The notes under the pieces: generated by a model
Databases searched by the model: none
The model's input: only the letters and a program-made list of their open reading frames with translations
What the model was told of the DNA's origin: nothing
NCBI GenBank assembly: GCA_000711775.1
Contig: ARYC01000103.1
Span: 124,001 to 188,000 of the forward strand
Length of the DNA stretch: 64,000 bases
Source: Oxytricha trifallax
Taxonomy: Eukaryota; Ciliophora; Spirotrichea; Sporadotrichida; Oxytrichidae
Direction of reading: 5' to 3'
Position numbers and translations under genes: made by a program
In this document: positions 1 through 10,813 of the stretch, one piece after another
Position numbering within the stretch: the first letter of the stretch is position 1
Layout: the number at the start of each line of letters is the position of its first letter

Positions 1-1
1 G

Positions 2-502
2 TCTTGGTATAAGAAGCATAGTAATATAGAAGTATATGACTAGAAAGTCAAGGTATAAACGATGGCAATTCTTGGAGGAATTAGTGAGGATACTGGTTTA
101 GAAACTTATGTTATTCATCCTTGCTCAATTAAGACAGAGCAATATATAAAGTCCTTAGAACAGTTGAGAGAGAAGTACCCTGAATAAGAGATTATACTGT
201 TTGTTGATAATCTTTCTGTTCATAAGACTAAAGAAACAAGGAAGAGTTATGAACAACTAAGAATAACACCAGTGTTCAACGTACCTTAAAGTCCATAGTT
301 TAAAGGAATTCAGTTCTACTGGGGTATACTAAAAGGTCATTACAAGAAACTGCTGCTCTACCACTTGATGCATGACCTAACTATCGATACAGTAGACTTT
401 ATTAAAAGCTCAGCGAAGAGAGTAGATAATTAGTTGGCCTAAAAGTGTGCTAAAGAAGGGAGAGTGAATGTACATAAAAAAGTTTTGTAGTTAAGTTAAT
501 GA
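2..502 (+). pseudogene. TBE1 transposase, C-terminal part
   Basis: This is the C-terminal 166 residues of the TBE '42-kDa' transposase, a DDE enzyme of the Tc1/mariner/IS630 group that cuts and joins the element ends. It reads from SWYKKHSNIEVYD through FVDNLSVHKTK (second catalytic Asp) to the TGA at 500. At the third catalytic position, where TBE2, TBE4 and TBE5 have GIEFYW or GIELYW, this copy reads GIQFYW, so Glu is replaced by Gln. The frame is otherwise open with TAA/TAG as Gln. The 5' part lies outside the window. The loss of the Glu suggests the enzyme is inactive, although the frame is intact. Confidence 0.9.
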
Positions 503-511
503 ATATATAAG

Positions 512-1299
512 TCACATTTAAAATTCTTTAGAGGGAGCTGGCTTCTCTTTCTTTTCTTCTATTTCTTGCTTCCCTCCTCCTAAGTTTCTTCTCTTGCTGC
601 CAGCTCCAGCATCTATGTTCATTGACTCTGGAGGCTAAATATTAGAGTAAAGTCTCTTACTAACTTCATACTTTGTCTGCGACTTTCGCTCTCTGTGAAG
701 CTTGCTCTATTCCTTCATCAAGAAGATGCCAGTACCAGATTTTTCTAAAGAGTTAAGCTACAAATCTTACTTGAAATATATGGGTGCTTCTGCAACTCTT
801 ATAGCCAGCTCTCACTTATCTTGATCCCCTGTTTATCCTTATCTTCTGAAGAGATGCTGTACCTTTTCTTATGAGATTCTTGAATAATTTCTTTCAAGTA
901 ATCACCTTTAATTGTTGCAAGTATGCCAAAGAAATAGTTTCTTTCAGGTAGTTTATTTGACAACTGCTTCTTAGTAGGCAGGTACTGCGAAACCTCTGGG
1001 TCGTTCATAGCATCATCATATAAGTTAGTCACTGAGATTTCTGGATAGTTTGGAATCTCTGCAAACTTAACATCTTAAGTTTTCAAAGCTTTCTTCTCTT
1101 CGCAGAGTATCGCTCTTAGAAATGAAATTTTAGTACCTTCCATCGTTGGCAAGAACAAACCAACTACATAGTCAAGATAAGTTACTATGATTTCATTACC
1201 TTGCTGCACCAGGTAGCGGTGCAAATCCTCCTTGCTTCTAAATCTTTGGATCAATTCTTGTGCTTGCACTCTTTTCATTGCATCATTCATTGACTCCAT
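512..1299 (-). CDS. TBE1 22-kDa-class protein, two mini-introns
   Basis: This is the conserved TBE gene of unknown function lying convergent to the transposase; their stops are about 10 bp apart. The start is MESMNDAMKRVQAQE at 1299 and the stop is TGA at 512-514. Comparison with the other copies places two GT-AG introns, at 1164-1199 (36 nt) and 745-770 (26 nt). In this copy intron 1 happens to stay in frame, so it is recognised only by alignment. The spliced product is about 241 residues, with conserved blocks VGLFLPTMEGTKISFL, IPNYPEISVTNLYDDAM and LSNKLPERNYFFGILATIK and a Lys/Glu-rich C-terminus. No domain is recognised. The predicted mass is nearer 27 kDa than the historical 22. Confidence 0.85.
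745..770 (-). other. Intron 2 of TBE1 22-kDa gene
   Basis: A 26-nt GTAAGATTT...CTTTAG segment. Removing it avoids a downstream TGA and joins the HPYIS exon to KSGTGIFLMKE. Confidence 0.85.
1164..1199 (-). other. Intron 1 of TBE1 22-kDa gene
   Basis: A 36-nt GTAATG...TGTAG segment. The same position and length is an intron in TBE2, TBE4, TBE5A and TBE5B. Splicing joins CAAG to TTGGT, giving QQVGLFLP. Confidence 0.75.
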
Positions 1300-1834
1300 C
1301 TTGTTTACAGATCTAAGAAATGATATTCAAATTTAAGTTTATTGATTTCAATTATATACCTCTGTAAAACTTACTATTAAATATGGGCATCCTATAGGAG
1401 GTCAACCTCTTAGAAGGATATGGAGAAGGTTTTGAGAACTGGTTTCAAACTTGAGAGATTGATATCAATTTCTACTGTTATAGTTCCATATTTTTAAATT
1501 TAAATTGGTACGTACTTAATTAGGAGCAGCTCCTAAAATGCTAGTACTTAATTAGGAGCACCCTAATTTTAATCATAAAATCATAAAATACCTCCTAAAG
1601 CAGTACGTACTTAATTAGGTGCACCTCCTAAATCGGTACGTGCTGTAATCAACTTATTATTGATAGTAAAAATGGTTACTTCCTCCCCCATATTTAGAGC
1701 TGGATTGTCTCTTAACACTTAAATTTCTTCTCTAATACTCTAAGAACTTCCCTATAAACTTGTAGGCTTGCAAAGCTCTCATATAAGCTCTCAGTTATAG
1801 AGGCAGTTTTATAATTTTAAATTCAAATTTAAAT

Positions 1835-3507
1835 ATGAGCGCTAACATTTTAAGAAAAAACAACAGCACTTCCATCAAACTAAACGAGACTTACCTTTGG
1901 CAGCAATAAAAAGTGTGATAGCTGTGAGATGAACTCTCATAAAGAACTACCAAAGCTATCACTTGAGGTCTCTGTTATTAAAATAGAAATTAATAATAGA
2001 AAATAAATGGCAAACAAGTGTGTGGGAGACAGAGAGGAGGAGAAAGGTATTAATGAAATTCCTATACAAACTGAAGAAGTAGAAGTATACTTTTGTGAGA
2101 AGTGTGAGAGAGACTTCGCTCATAAATCTAGTTGGTATAGGCATATGAAAGAGCATAGAGAAGCCAAGCCAACAGTATACTTAAAGCACGATAAAATCGA
2201 CGGAAAGTATGATTGCTTCGAGTGCCATAAGCAGTATGCTCATACTAGAGATTTAAGGAAGCATCTTTTAAAAGCTCACAAGAAAGATTTAGAGATTGAA
2301 AAGCATGAAGATGAATTGAAGCTACTTAACAAAAGAAAACAAGAGAATCTTCGAAAATGGTAGAGCTCGAACAAGCTAGTGAATCAGAATATGTGAGGAA
2401 ATCACGCAACCTACAAGCATCTGAAATCACAAAGATTATGATTAAAATTCAATATAAAAAGATTCCTGTTCTTGCCTAAGTTGACCTAGACACTTCACTT
2501 TAAAGCTAACTTATATTAGAAGATTCCTTTGATAAGAAAGTTATCAATGATCATCAGTATGCATACAAGGTGTATCCCTTCAACTTTCTCTTAAGTGATG
2601 ATAAATATTAGATGGAGTTCACAAATGAGTATCAAGTACTTACTCAAGCAAAGTTTAAAGAGTGTAGTTACTTAATCAAGCTAGATGCTGTTCTCCTTGC
2701 GAAGGATCATGTTGCTTTCAGACTCACTCTCTATGAAATGACCCTCAGAGATTTTATTACTGATCAAAGGAATCATAAGTAGCTTGCTTTAATAGCAACT
2801 TAAACCTTACAAGGTATAAAAGAGCTACATGATTGATGATTTTTAGCCACTGAATTAATTTACGGGAGGTTATCAACCGTTTATATGGATTTAACATCAA
2901 ACCTTTCAAAGTACTCTCGGACTAACACTTGACTTTCAGAGCCCTATGTGCTTTGTAGTAAAAGCATTTCTGCGTTGGTCCCAAACCCCAGGTTATCTCG
3001 ATCAGTGAAACTTCCAATTGCCCCTTCCGGGGGATGTTTATAAAAGAGCTACATAAGTTAGGCTTTGTTCATAGAGATTTGAAACCTGAGAATATTATGA
3101 TAAACTTCTCACCTGTAAGAGTGACAATTATTGACTTCAACAGAGCATTAAGGGTAGAAGTATCAAGGCTAGGAAGTGTTATGGGAACTCCAGGCTATTA
3201 TCCTGAAAGAGAAGACTGGAGAGATGGAGACTATCAATGGGATGTGTGGGCTTTAGCAGCAATAATAATAGAGTGCGATATGCCTCGGAATGATTACTAC
3301 TCTACAAGGTGTGAGAAAGATGCTAAGTAAAGAATCAAGTAATTTATAGACAAAACCAGAGTATCTCAATCATTAAAATAAATGGCAGAATCAATAATCT
3401 TAAAACCAAACTCCAGATCAGACATAACATTAGAGAAAATAGAGTTGTGGTTAAGTAAAATAAACTTCAGATCTCTCCCACATGATCCAAAAGTGCATTT
3501 TGAGTGA
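1835..3507 (+). pseudogene. TBE1 57-kDa zinc-finger/kinase protein, broken
   Basis: This is a TBE accessory protein with two C2H2 fingers followed by a kinase domain. The ATG at 1835 (MSANILRK) is one base out of frame with the rest; a one-base excess in the A-run near 1854-1860 explains this, since the shifted frame gives LTFGSNKK, like LNFGSTKK in TBE2. Fingers: CEKCERDFAHKSSWYRHMKEH, then CFECHKQYAHTRDLRKHLLKAH. A second frameshift lies near 2355. A foreign insertion at 2831-3054 splits the kinase between GIKELHD and the catalytic HRDLKPEN, which resumes at 3034. After IIDFN the frame runs open to TGA 3505-3507. It cannot make a full protein as it stands. Confidence 0.88.
2831..3054. mobile_element. 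224-bp insertion with 16-bp target duplication in the TBE1 kinase
   Basis: The 16-mer TATAAAAGAGCTACAT stands at 2815-2830 and again at 3039-3054, bracketing 208 bp not present in other TBE copies. The insert is clearly GC-richer than the TBE around it and holds short hairpins such as GGTTATCAACC and CCCCTTCCGGGG. There is no ORF or poly-A tail. A duplication this long suggests target-primed or staggered-break insertion of a structured RNA or SINE-like sequence. The family was not identified. Confidence 0.75.
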
Positions 3508-3636
3508 TTAAATTAAATAAATTTACTATAAATTTCACATTAAAACCTATTAATAACCCCAACCCCTAACAAATTCCCTACAAATCAAAGCACTTATAAA
3601 CCTCATTAAGGGGTTTTGGGGTTTTGATTGTTAGGG

Positions 3637-3720
3637 TTTCGAGAAAGTTAACTGCCACTAATTTAAATAATTAATTAATTAATTTTTATTATTTTTCCCA
3701 AATCAAATGTATTCCTACAA
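3637..3720. repeat. MITE family A terminal segment
   Basis: GAAAGTTAACTGCCACTAAT plus the following AT-rich arm and AAATCAAATGTATTCCTAC match the right end of the 20531-20912 foldback. TBE1 interrupted this copy. Confidence 0.7.
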
Positions 3721-3737
3721 TAGCTTAGAAGAATTAT

Positions 3738-4725
3738 TATTAAGCGAGTATAATTAAAATGGGGAGACTGTTAAAATAAAATCAAAAAAGAGATCAAATA
3801 TAATTATGATCATCTCAATATACATGAGTGAAGATCCAACAGTCACTAGTTTGAATAATGTTTGAATATATCCTTATTTAAATTTAATTAACTAATCAAC
3901 TAACTAAAAATGGAACTTTTGCTTTTTTATCATCTTTTCTGATTTTTTTAATTTTTGTTCATCGATCAAGTAGATGCTGTAGCTGATCTTCAAGTTTTTT
4001 CATAATTTTCATAGATATCTTCAGGGTATCTTCAGGATATCTTCCTCAAAAAATATTAAAGTGTGGAGAGTGTGGAGAGTATGGAGTGTGTGGAGTCCAG
4101 CATCAACAAAAACAGTAGTAATAACACTAATATTCTAAAAAACAAGCATTATTATGAGTCTGGGATTTTTTCAAAAACATCTTGTTTTTTTAAAATTCAT
4201 AGATATGATGCCTAATGTTGAACAAGATGTTGAAGATGATGTTGATGAAAACTAAGAAAAAATCAATGATCTAAAATTTTGAAATTCTCTAGAATTTCAA
4301 CCAGACTCATAATAATGCTTGATTTTGAGAATATTAGTGTTATTACTACTGTTTATGTTGATGCTGGACTCCACACACTCCATACTCTCCACACTCTCCA
4401 CACTTTAATTTTTTTGAGGAAGATATCCTGAAGATACCCTGAAGATATCTATGAAAATTATGAAAAAACTTGAAGATCAGCTACAGCATCTACTTGATCG
4501 ATGAACAAAAATAAAAAAAATCAGAAAAGATGATAAAAAAGCAAAAGTTCCATTTTTAGTTAGTTGATTAGTTAATTAAATTTAAATAAGGATATATTCA
4601 AACATTATTCAAACTAGTGACTGTTGGATCTTCACTCATGTATATTGAGATGATCATAATTATATTTGATCTCTTTTTTGATTTTATTTTAACAGTCTCC
4701 CCATTTTAATTATACTCGCTTAATA
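3738..4725. repeat. Foldback element, two ~435-bp inverted arms
   Basis: The left arm starts ATTAAGCGAGTATAATT and the right arm ends with its complement at 4725. The arms stay nearly identical to about 4167 and 4297, leaving a ~130-bp spacer. They contain a GTGTGGAGA short repeat at 4062-4096 and its complement at 4373-4404. No gene was seen; transcription would give a long hairpin. Confidence 0.9.
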
Positions 4726-5598
4726 TTATTATTTTTTAGAATATATTTGAATCAGAGGGTTAAAAATACATAAATATTTTACATCTTGTCAAGGGATAAT
4801 AATATAATTAAAATTTCACAGTCTAAGTCCAGGTTCATTTCGCTGAATCATTTCCTAACGGAGTATGAAAAAGAATAATGGTTTCTCAAATAGTAAATTA
4901 GAAGTATTTAAGAGTTAATTTTTAAATATTAGGCTTTTAAAATAAAATCCAGTATCTATATGGGCCAATGTATATTATTAACTTTTATTTAAAGTAAAAA
5001 TTATTTTTATTTTAGTTTAATGCATTTTATAATTTTGATATTTTTTTTATAGATTTAAAGCAAGATATGGGTCTGTATTTTCCCTAAAATATTTTTGAAT
5101 TTTAAAAATTTACACAAGAATAGGATATATATGGTTTAATAAATTAAATTTTATTTAATATTATTAATTTATTTAAAAAAAATATATTACTATTAGCAAA
5201 TTTATTTTGAGTTGTTTCCAATTGATATAATAATATCATTATGTATTTTTCAATCATTTTCATTTTTTTTAAACCTGCAGCAAAGATTTAATAAAATGGC
5301 TCATTATTTACTCAAAATCGTATAAAAAGGATTATAAAGTCTTATAAATTAGCTTGTTTGGAAACTTGTCAAGTATAAAAATAAAAAAAATATTTATATT
5401 AAATATTTTTTTTTGCATGCAAAAATACACTAAATGTTATTTTAATCTTATCTAAAATTCATTAATTTAAAAACAATTGTAATAATATGAAAATTATACC
5501 GAATAATTAAAAAAAAACGCTAAAATAAAAAAATGGTTAAATTCACATTTTTAAAAAAAACCAATTGAGTATTTACCTACTAATTTTGAAATTTGGGA
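4726..5598. other. AT-rich non-coding stretch
   Basis: Homopolymer-rich DNA with no recognisable gene, repeat family or coding bias; typical of germline-limited spacer. Confidence 0.6.
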
Positions 5599-6144
5599 TC
5601 ATCTAGTTTCTTGAATGAAAATTAAATAATTTAGTATTTTAAAAGTATAATCTACTGTTATATACATAAATAAAATAAAAATTTATAGTTGAAACATTTT
5701 TATTGTTATAATAAATACCAGTGCTAATCTTAAAAATTTAGAAACTTATAAAAAATTAATAATATCCTCTTGATTTTTTTTGATTTTTTCTATTTTTCTA
5801 TTCCTATCTTACATTTTCTCTTCTTTCTCATTAGTTTTATAGCTTTAGTGTGCAAGAAATTTAAAGCTATTAAGGATATTTCTAACATCTCTCTTTTCAC
5901 CTTTACTTTATTGAATTTCCGCTTCTTTTACAATGTCTGTTTTTTATAAATTGTTTCCAATTGTTTATTCTCCAGACATATTAGTCTTCTTTTATGGTGA
6001 AAATAGAAAGTCAGTCAACTATATTTTTATAGGGTCGCTACTGACAACTAAAATGTTTTCAGGTTTCATGTCATTAAAAGTAATTTCTTTATTATATAAA
6101 TCCCATATATTTAAGCCAAAAAGTGTGTGTAACAAATGATTTAA
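5599..6144 (-). pseudogene. Protein-kinase-like fragment (catalytic loop)
   Basis: Read with Gln at TAA/TAG, the minus strand is open from about 6144 to TGA 5599. It gives LFGLNIWDLYNKEITF, then NDMKPENILVV, then KIQLTDFLFS. This matches kinase subdomains VIb-VII: the Asp of the catalytic loop, KPEN and the Asp of the DFG region (here TDF) are present. A Lys/Glu-rich tail follows, and conviction fades beyond about 5760. The N-lobe was not found with confidence; a weak coding-like stretch lies upstream at 6530-6600. It could be an MDS of a macronuclear gene or a germline-limited relic. Confidence 0.6.
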
Positions 6145-6697
6145 AAAAATGATTAAAAATTGTAGGTTTAGTTATAAATAAAGAATTTAATGGATAATGA
6201 AATGAAATAGGTTGAATGACGGTAACTCTAAATAAAATTTTTTATACATTTTTTAACAATAAATTGTAAATAGTCAGTCACAAACGATAAAAAGATTATG
6301 TTCCATCAGTTTTTTATTAATGATATTAACTTTATATTTTTCATATTTATTAAAAACAAAAATTAGGTCTTTCTAAAATATTTAAAATTTTATTAAATAT
6401 AAAATTAACATTAGAAGGTTTGCATACCGTTAATAAATGATTAAAATATAGAATTCTTTATTTATTATATATGTTTGATTAATTTGAATAACTTTAAAGA
6501 AATTATTTATATAAAAATAAAAGATTGCATCTTTTCGAAGTCTGTTTAATTTTTTATGCACTGCAGCACAGAGTTCCTATTCTCAGTCATATAATATATC
6601 TGATTTTGGATTGATAAATCAATTTAGACTTTTAGCAAATTTCATATGCTTATAGAAATTTGCTCTTAAATATGTAGAGTAATAGATTTATCCTAAT
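6145..6697. other. AT-rich spacer left of TBE2
   Basis: No gene is convincing. 6530-6600 has mildly GC-richer sequence that could be a short exon of the neighbouring kinase fragment. It ends with the AAT target of TBE2. Confidence 0.5.
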
Positions 6698-6836
6698 AAA
6701 AACCCCAAAACCCCTTAGTGAGGTTTATAAGTGCTTTGATTAGTAGGGTAAAGTTGGGGTTTTATTAGGGTTAGTAGAGAAAACGCAAGTTTAATGAGAC
6801 TTTAATATGTATTTAATGAGTATTAGTTTAATTATA

Positions 6837-8283
6837 TCACACGAATTTTACTTGCTTGTCTTTGTTGTATCTCTTGAATCTCGCTTTCTTTAGTGGTTCG
6901 AGCATATCGTCTAAGGATTGTCTTGGATATGCTGGAGCTCTTACTATTATCTTCTCTACAATCTTCTTTATTTCTTAGCATACATCATCTTGTTTTATGT
7001 GCTTCTCAGCTAGATTTATTGATTATTTTTCATATTTTGTATTAATGTAAGTCATGCTTTCCATATCGCACTCTAAAATTATTGCAGCTACTGCCCAAAC
7101 ATCCCACTAAATAGAGCCATTAGTCCATTTCTCTCTGATTGGGAAGTAACCTGGAGTACCAAGAACCTTGCTAAGGTTACAATCTCTTATCTTAAGGCTC
7201 TATTAAAATCGATTACAACTACTTCTAAAGGGCAAAGGTTTAGCATAACATTTTCAGGGTTCAAATCTCTATGAACGTATCCAAGCTCGTGAAGTTCCTA
7301 AACACCCTTTATCATATTAGATAGAATATCATTCAAGTCATCTGGGTATCTGTTTTAATATAGATAATCTCGGAGAGTCATTTCAAACTTTTTTAGCCTT
7401 AGTGCGATGAAACCAAACCCTAAAATAACACCATCTAGCTTGAGCAAATTCTTGCAATCTTTTTTCTAAGCCTCTCTAAGTACAATATATTCGTTAGCAA
7501 ACTCATTTTGATACTGCTCGTTTTTAAGGAGATAGCTGAAAGGATATACCTTGTAGGCATAGTCATCAACCACTATGAGTTTTGCTTTAGCAGGTACGTT
7601 TATATGTAAGTAGTTTTCAATACAACTGCTAAGGTCTACTGCATTTAGTGCAGGAATATACATGGCTCTCTCTTAAAAGCATGCTAAAAAGACATTACCA
7701 GCAGGTTGATTCATTAATTCTATTCGCTTCTGCCTCTTGAGCTTCTCCTGTTGTTCTTTTTAAGTCTCAAGATTATTAGATTTTCTTTTAGCGGGCACTA
7801 ATTTCTAAGTCTCTTTATCTTAAATCAAGAACTCACTTAGGTGATGCTTCTGCATATGTTTCTTAACTTTAGCTGAGTGAGTATAAGACTTCTCACAAGT
7901 CGTGCACTAGTACCTGCCATCGACCTTATCATGCTTAAAATACACCTTAGCTTTCCCAGAGTGAACCTCTTTCATATGTCTCTTCAAACTGGAATCAGTA
8001 GAGAAAAACTTTAGCAGTCTTAGCATTCAAAAGTTTTAATCCTTTAAATCTGAAGCTGTTCCTTTTCTTCCTCAACATCTTTTATTAATGTTTAAACTTC
8101 TATTTCAGCTTTCTGTTTCATGTTTTAAACCTATATAATAAAAACCTGTGCTTCAAATTCAAGAGCTCTTAGCTCTGCCTCCCTCTCAATATATATAACT
8201 TCTTGTTTCTTGGTTGAACCAAAGTTAAGCATTGATTGACCTGCTCCTAAAAGTGCCGCTCTACGATTTAAGTTGACCGCCAT
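6837..8283 (-). pseudogene. TBE2 57-kDa zinc-finger/kinase protein, frameshifted
   Basis: It starts MAVNLNRRAALLGAGQSML at 8283 and ends at TGA 6837. Order: Glu-rich coiled N-terminus, two C2H2 fingers (CQDCQKFFSTDSSLKRHMKE; CTTCEKSYTHSAKVKKHMQK), linker, kinase. A one-base loss near 8017 shifts frame inside finger 1, and another near 7170 shifts frame after the catalytic region. The catalytic loop reads HRDLNPEN, with the conserved Lys changed to Asn. IDFNRAL stands in the DFG position, and QWDVWAVAAIILECDM matches subdomain IX. Both indels could be sequence errors, but the Lys change is independent decay. Confidence 0.88.
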
Positions 8284-8849
8284 GTTTAAATTCAAATTTA
8301 AATTTCTATTATAAAGCTCTTAAAACCTCTATAGCTATAGCTGGACTATATAGGAGTTGCTACAGCATTAATGATGGTTTGATCTCAGCTCTAAGACTTC
8401 ATATTTATACTCAGTTTATAACTATAATTTTTGTAATTTTGCACTTAATAATTTTGATTCTGGTACCAACTCAGATAAAGTTCAGGTTGGTACTGGTACC
8501 AATTAAGTTTTGAACCAGATTGGAACTTTTCCATTAAAACCTCACTGGATTAAAACTAGGTACTAATTAAGTTTTGGTACTATTAAATTGGTACCAATTA
8601 AACTTAAACGAATTTAGTACCGGTACTAATTAAATTTAAACAAATTTAGTACTAATTTAATGGAACTAAATTGATAAAAATGGAGCTCCATCTCTGAAGT
8701 TTGTTACAGCTTCTGCGAACCTTCTCCACGTATCTTTACAGGGTTGACCTCCTATAAGATGCCCATATTTAATAGTAAGATTTTAAAGGATAGGATCCAG
8801 AAGTCTATAAATTAAAACTTGAAATTCATTAATAGGAAGAGGAACAAAG

Positions 8850-9634
8850 ATGGAATCATTCAATGAACAAATGAAAAGGGTTGAGGCTCAAGAAATGATA
8901 TCAAGATTCAGAAGCAAGGAGGATCTCTATCGATACCTTACTTAGCATGGTAAAATAAATTGATGTTAATCAACGATGTATACAGTTGGTCTATTCCTTC
9001 CAACGATGGAAGGTACTAAAATATCATTCTTAAAAGCAATACTCTGCGAGGAGAAGAAAGCTTTTAAAAACATAGAAATCAAACTGATTGAAATACCTAA
9101 CTACCCAGAGATTTCAGTCACAAATCTCTACGAGGATGCAATGAAAGATGATGAAGTGGTTATTTACCTTCCTAGCAAGAAGTAACTCTCAAATAAATTG
9201 CCTGAAAGAAACTTCTTCTTTGGTGTTCTTGGTACAATCAAAGAGGATTATTTGAGAGAAATTATAGAAGAAGCTCATAAGAAACGCTACTCTATTTCTC
9301 CTGAAGATTAAAAGAAGCAAGGAATACTAATAAGCGAGACGTGGCTAGCAGAGCTTAAGAAGCATCCTTATCTCTCTAGTAAGCTTTGATTTATAACTTT
9401 TTAGGGAAACCTGGAACTGGTATATTTCTAATGAAAGAGAATGCAAAGGTTCACAGAGAGAGAAAGTCTCAAACCATTCATTAAGTTAGCAAGAGACTTT
9501 ATAATGAAGTTTAAAAGTCTGATGAAATGAACATAGATGCTGGTGCTGGTACAAAGAGAAGAAACATGGGTCCTAGTAAAGCACCAAGAGGAAGAAAAGA
9601 AAGAGAAGCCGAATCCATTTAAGAGTTCGTTTGA
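8850..9634 (+). CDS. TBE2 22-kDa-class protein, two mini-introns
   Basis: Exons are 8850-8949, 8986-9378 and 9405-9634. Intron 1 (8950-8985, 36 nt) contains TGA, so splicing is required; intron 2 is 9379-9404 (26 nt). It starts MESFNEQMKRVEAQEMISR and gives about 240 residues with VGLFLPTMEGTKISFLK and LSNKLPERNFFFGVL. After MNIDAGAGTKRRNMGPSK the last ~18 residues are in a different frame from the TBE5B protein because of one extra base near 9580. The function of this TBE protein is unknown; its convergence with the transposase is kept in every copy. Confidence 0.85.
8950..8985 (+). other. Intron 1 of TBE2 22-kDa gene
   Basis: A 36-nt GTAAAATAA...TATACAG segment containing TGA; the same site as in all other copies. 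Confidence 0.9.
9379..9404 (+). other. Intron 2 of TBE2 22-kDa gene
   Basis: A 26-nt GTAAGCTTTG...CTTTTTAG segment with an in-frame TGA; it joins PYLS to RKPGTGIFLMKE. Confidence 0.92.
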
Positions 9635-9647
9635 TATGTGAAATAAT

Positions 9648-10711
9648 TCATTCATTTAAGTCTAACACTTATTAATAAACATTCATTCTTCCTTTCCTTG
9701 CACATATCGTAGTCTAGTCTTTACCCACTCTCTTGCAACTACTCTGTATTAAGTCTACTGTGTCGATTGGTAGATCATGCATTAGGTGATACAGCAAGAG
9801 TTTCTTGTAGTGAGTCTTAATCTAACTCCAATAGAATTCGATTCCATTAAATTGAGGACTGTAAGGAACGTTATACACAGGAGTTATCTTTAACTCTTCA
9901 TAAGCTTTCTTAGATTCCTTAGTCTTATGAACTGAGAGGTTATCAACAAACAGGATGATCTCTTGATCGTTGTACTTATCTCTTAGCTTATGTAAGAACT
10001 CTATATATTGCTCTCGCTTAATAGAGCGAGGATGAATAACATAAGTTTCTAAGCCTGAATCTTCACTGATACCAGCCAAAATTGCGTGGGTGACAACCTT
10101 AACCTTCTAGTCATACACTTCTATATTATCGTACTTCTTGTACCAAGACTTATTAATAAAGGTGTTGAACGTAAACACAGCTTCATCAGCGTGTATGAAC
10201 TTGATGTTATTATCAACAGACCTCTGCATTTAATCATATATATAGTTTAAATTATTACTATAAAATGGCAGAGTAAAGTCAATCACTTTCTTCACTCTAT
10301 TGACAGTCTTGAAGGTAATACCATTCCTTCAATAAATATTTGCGATAGTCTATGGTGAGATACGCATGTCAGGAAACTTGCGATGAAACATCACAGCTCG
10401 CTAGTCAAGTGGGAAATGTGCCCAATACTTAAGAGTCTTAGAATCGCAGAGATATTCAATATGGTGCTAAGAGAACTTTTATTTTCTTACAGGATGTTAT
10501 CAAGAACCAGAATTGAAATGCTAAACAGCTAACAAGCAATGATACCTAACTGTTGAGGCACTCTTGCGCAGGAGCTTAGCTATAGCAGCATAATTCATAA
10601 CTGGTTTGAGTTAGTCTAAATTAATACTCGCACCATACCTAAGCTTAAGCAGTAAATCTAAATATTTCTCATCATAAATAGACCCCAAAATCGCTAATTT
10701 CTATTTCTCAT
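9648..10711 (-). pseudogene. TBE2 transposase with frameshift and two TGA codons
   Basis: The start MRNRNQR is at 10711 and the stop at 9648-9650. The DDE residues are present: IKFIHADEAVF, LFVDNLSVHKTK, and GIEFYW 35 residues after the second Asp. Damage: one base missing near 10688, just after the start; a TGA in HFNSGS*QHP near residue 70; and a TGA in NIY*RNGIT where TBE4 has Arg (AGA). The first TGA is also present in TBE4 at the same site. The N-terminal helix-turn-helix-like stretch AAIAKLLRKSASTVRYH is readable. Confidence 0.88.
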
Positions 10712-10813
10712 TTTGCAAACTGGCCTAATTTCTCTACTAACCCTAATAAAACCCCAACTTTACCCTACTAATCAAAGCACTTATAAACCTCACCAAGGGG
10801 TTTTGGGGTTTTG

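Larger units (their letters stand above)
1..3626 (+). mobile_element. TBE1, telomere-bearing element, left end outside window
   Basis: The element runs from inside the transposase gene to a right terminal inverted repeat ending in GGGGTTTTGGGGTTTTG at 3626, followed by ATT, the ANT-type target known for TBEs. Gene order is transposase (+), 22-kDa gene (-), 57-kDa gene (+). The AT-rich spacer at 1300-1830 contains no gene. The 57-kDa gene is broken by frameshifts and an insertion. The right flank begins inside a MITE-A end, so TBE1 inserted into that older repeat. Confidence 0.93.
6698..10813. mobile_element. TBE2, full-length, inverted relative to TBE1
   Basis: The ends are AAAAACCCCAAAACCCC (first base A instead of C) at 6698 and GGGGTTTTGGGGTTTTG ending at 10813, with AAT on both sides as a 3-bp target duplication. 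Inside are 57-kDa (-), 22-kDa (+) and transposase (-) genes. The right inverted repeat continues inward with CTTATAAACCTC and CCCCAACTTTACCC. The spacer at 8284-8849 is AT-rich with repeated GGTACCAATTAA-like words. Transposase and 57-kDa genes are damaged. Confidence 0.95.

Noticed and set aside
2831..3038. TBE1 insert as telomerase RNA or a spliceosomal RNA
   Set aside because: CCCAAACCCCAGG is not the CAAAACCCCAAAACC template, and no U1, U2, U4, U5 or U6 core motif was found on either strand. RNase P/MRP-like words were too weak to claim.
4062..4096. GTGTGGAGA short repeats as a CRISPR array or satellite
   Set aside because: Only a few imperfect units, mirrored in the other foldback arm; this is a eukaryotic germline.
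5933..6139. Plus-strand ORF MSVFYKLFPIVYSPD
   Set aside because: It is complementary to the kinase-like minus-strand frame with KPENILV, which is the better supported reading.
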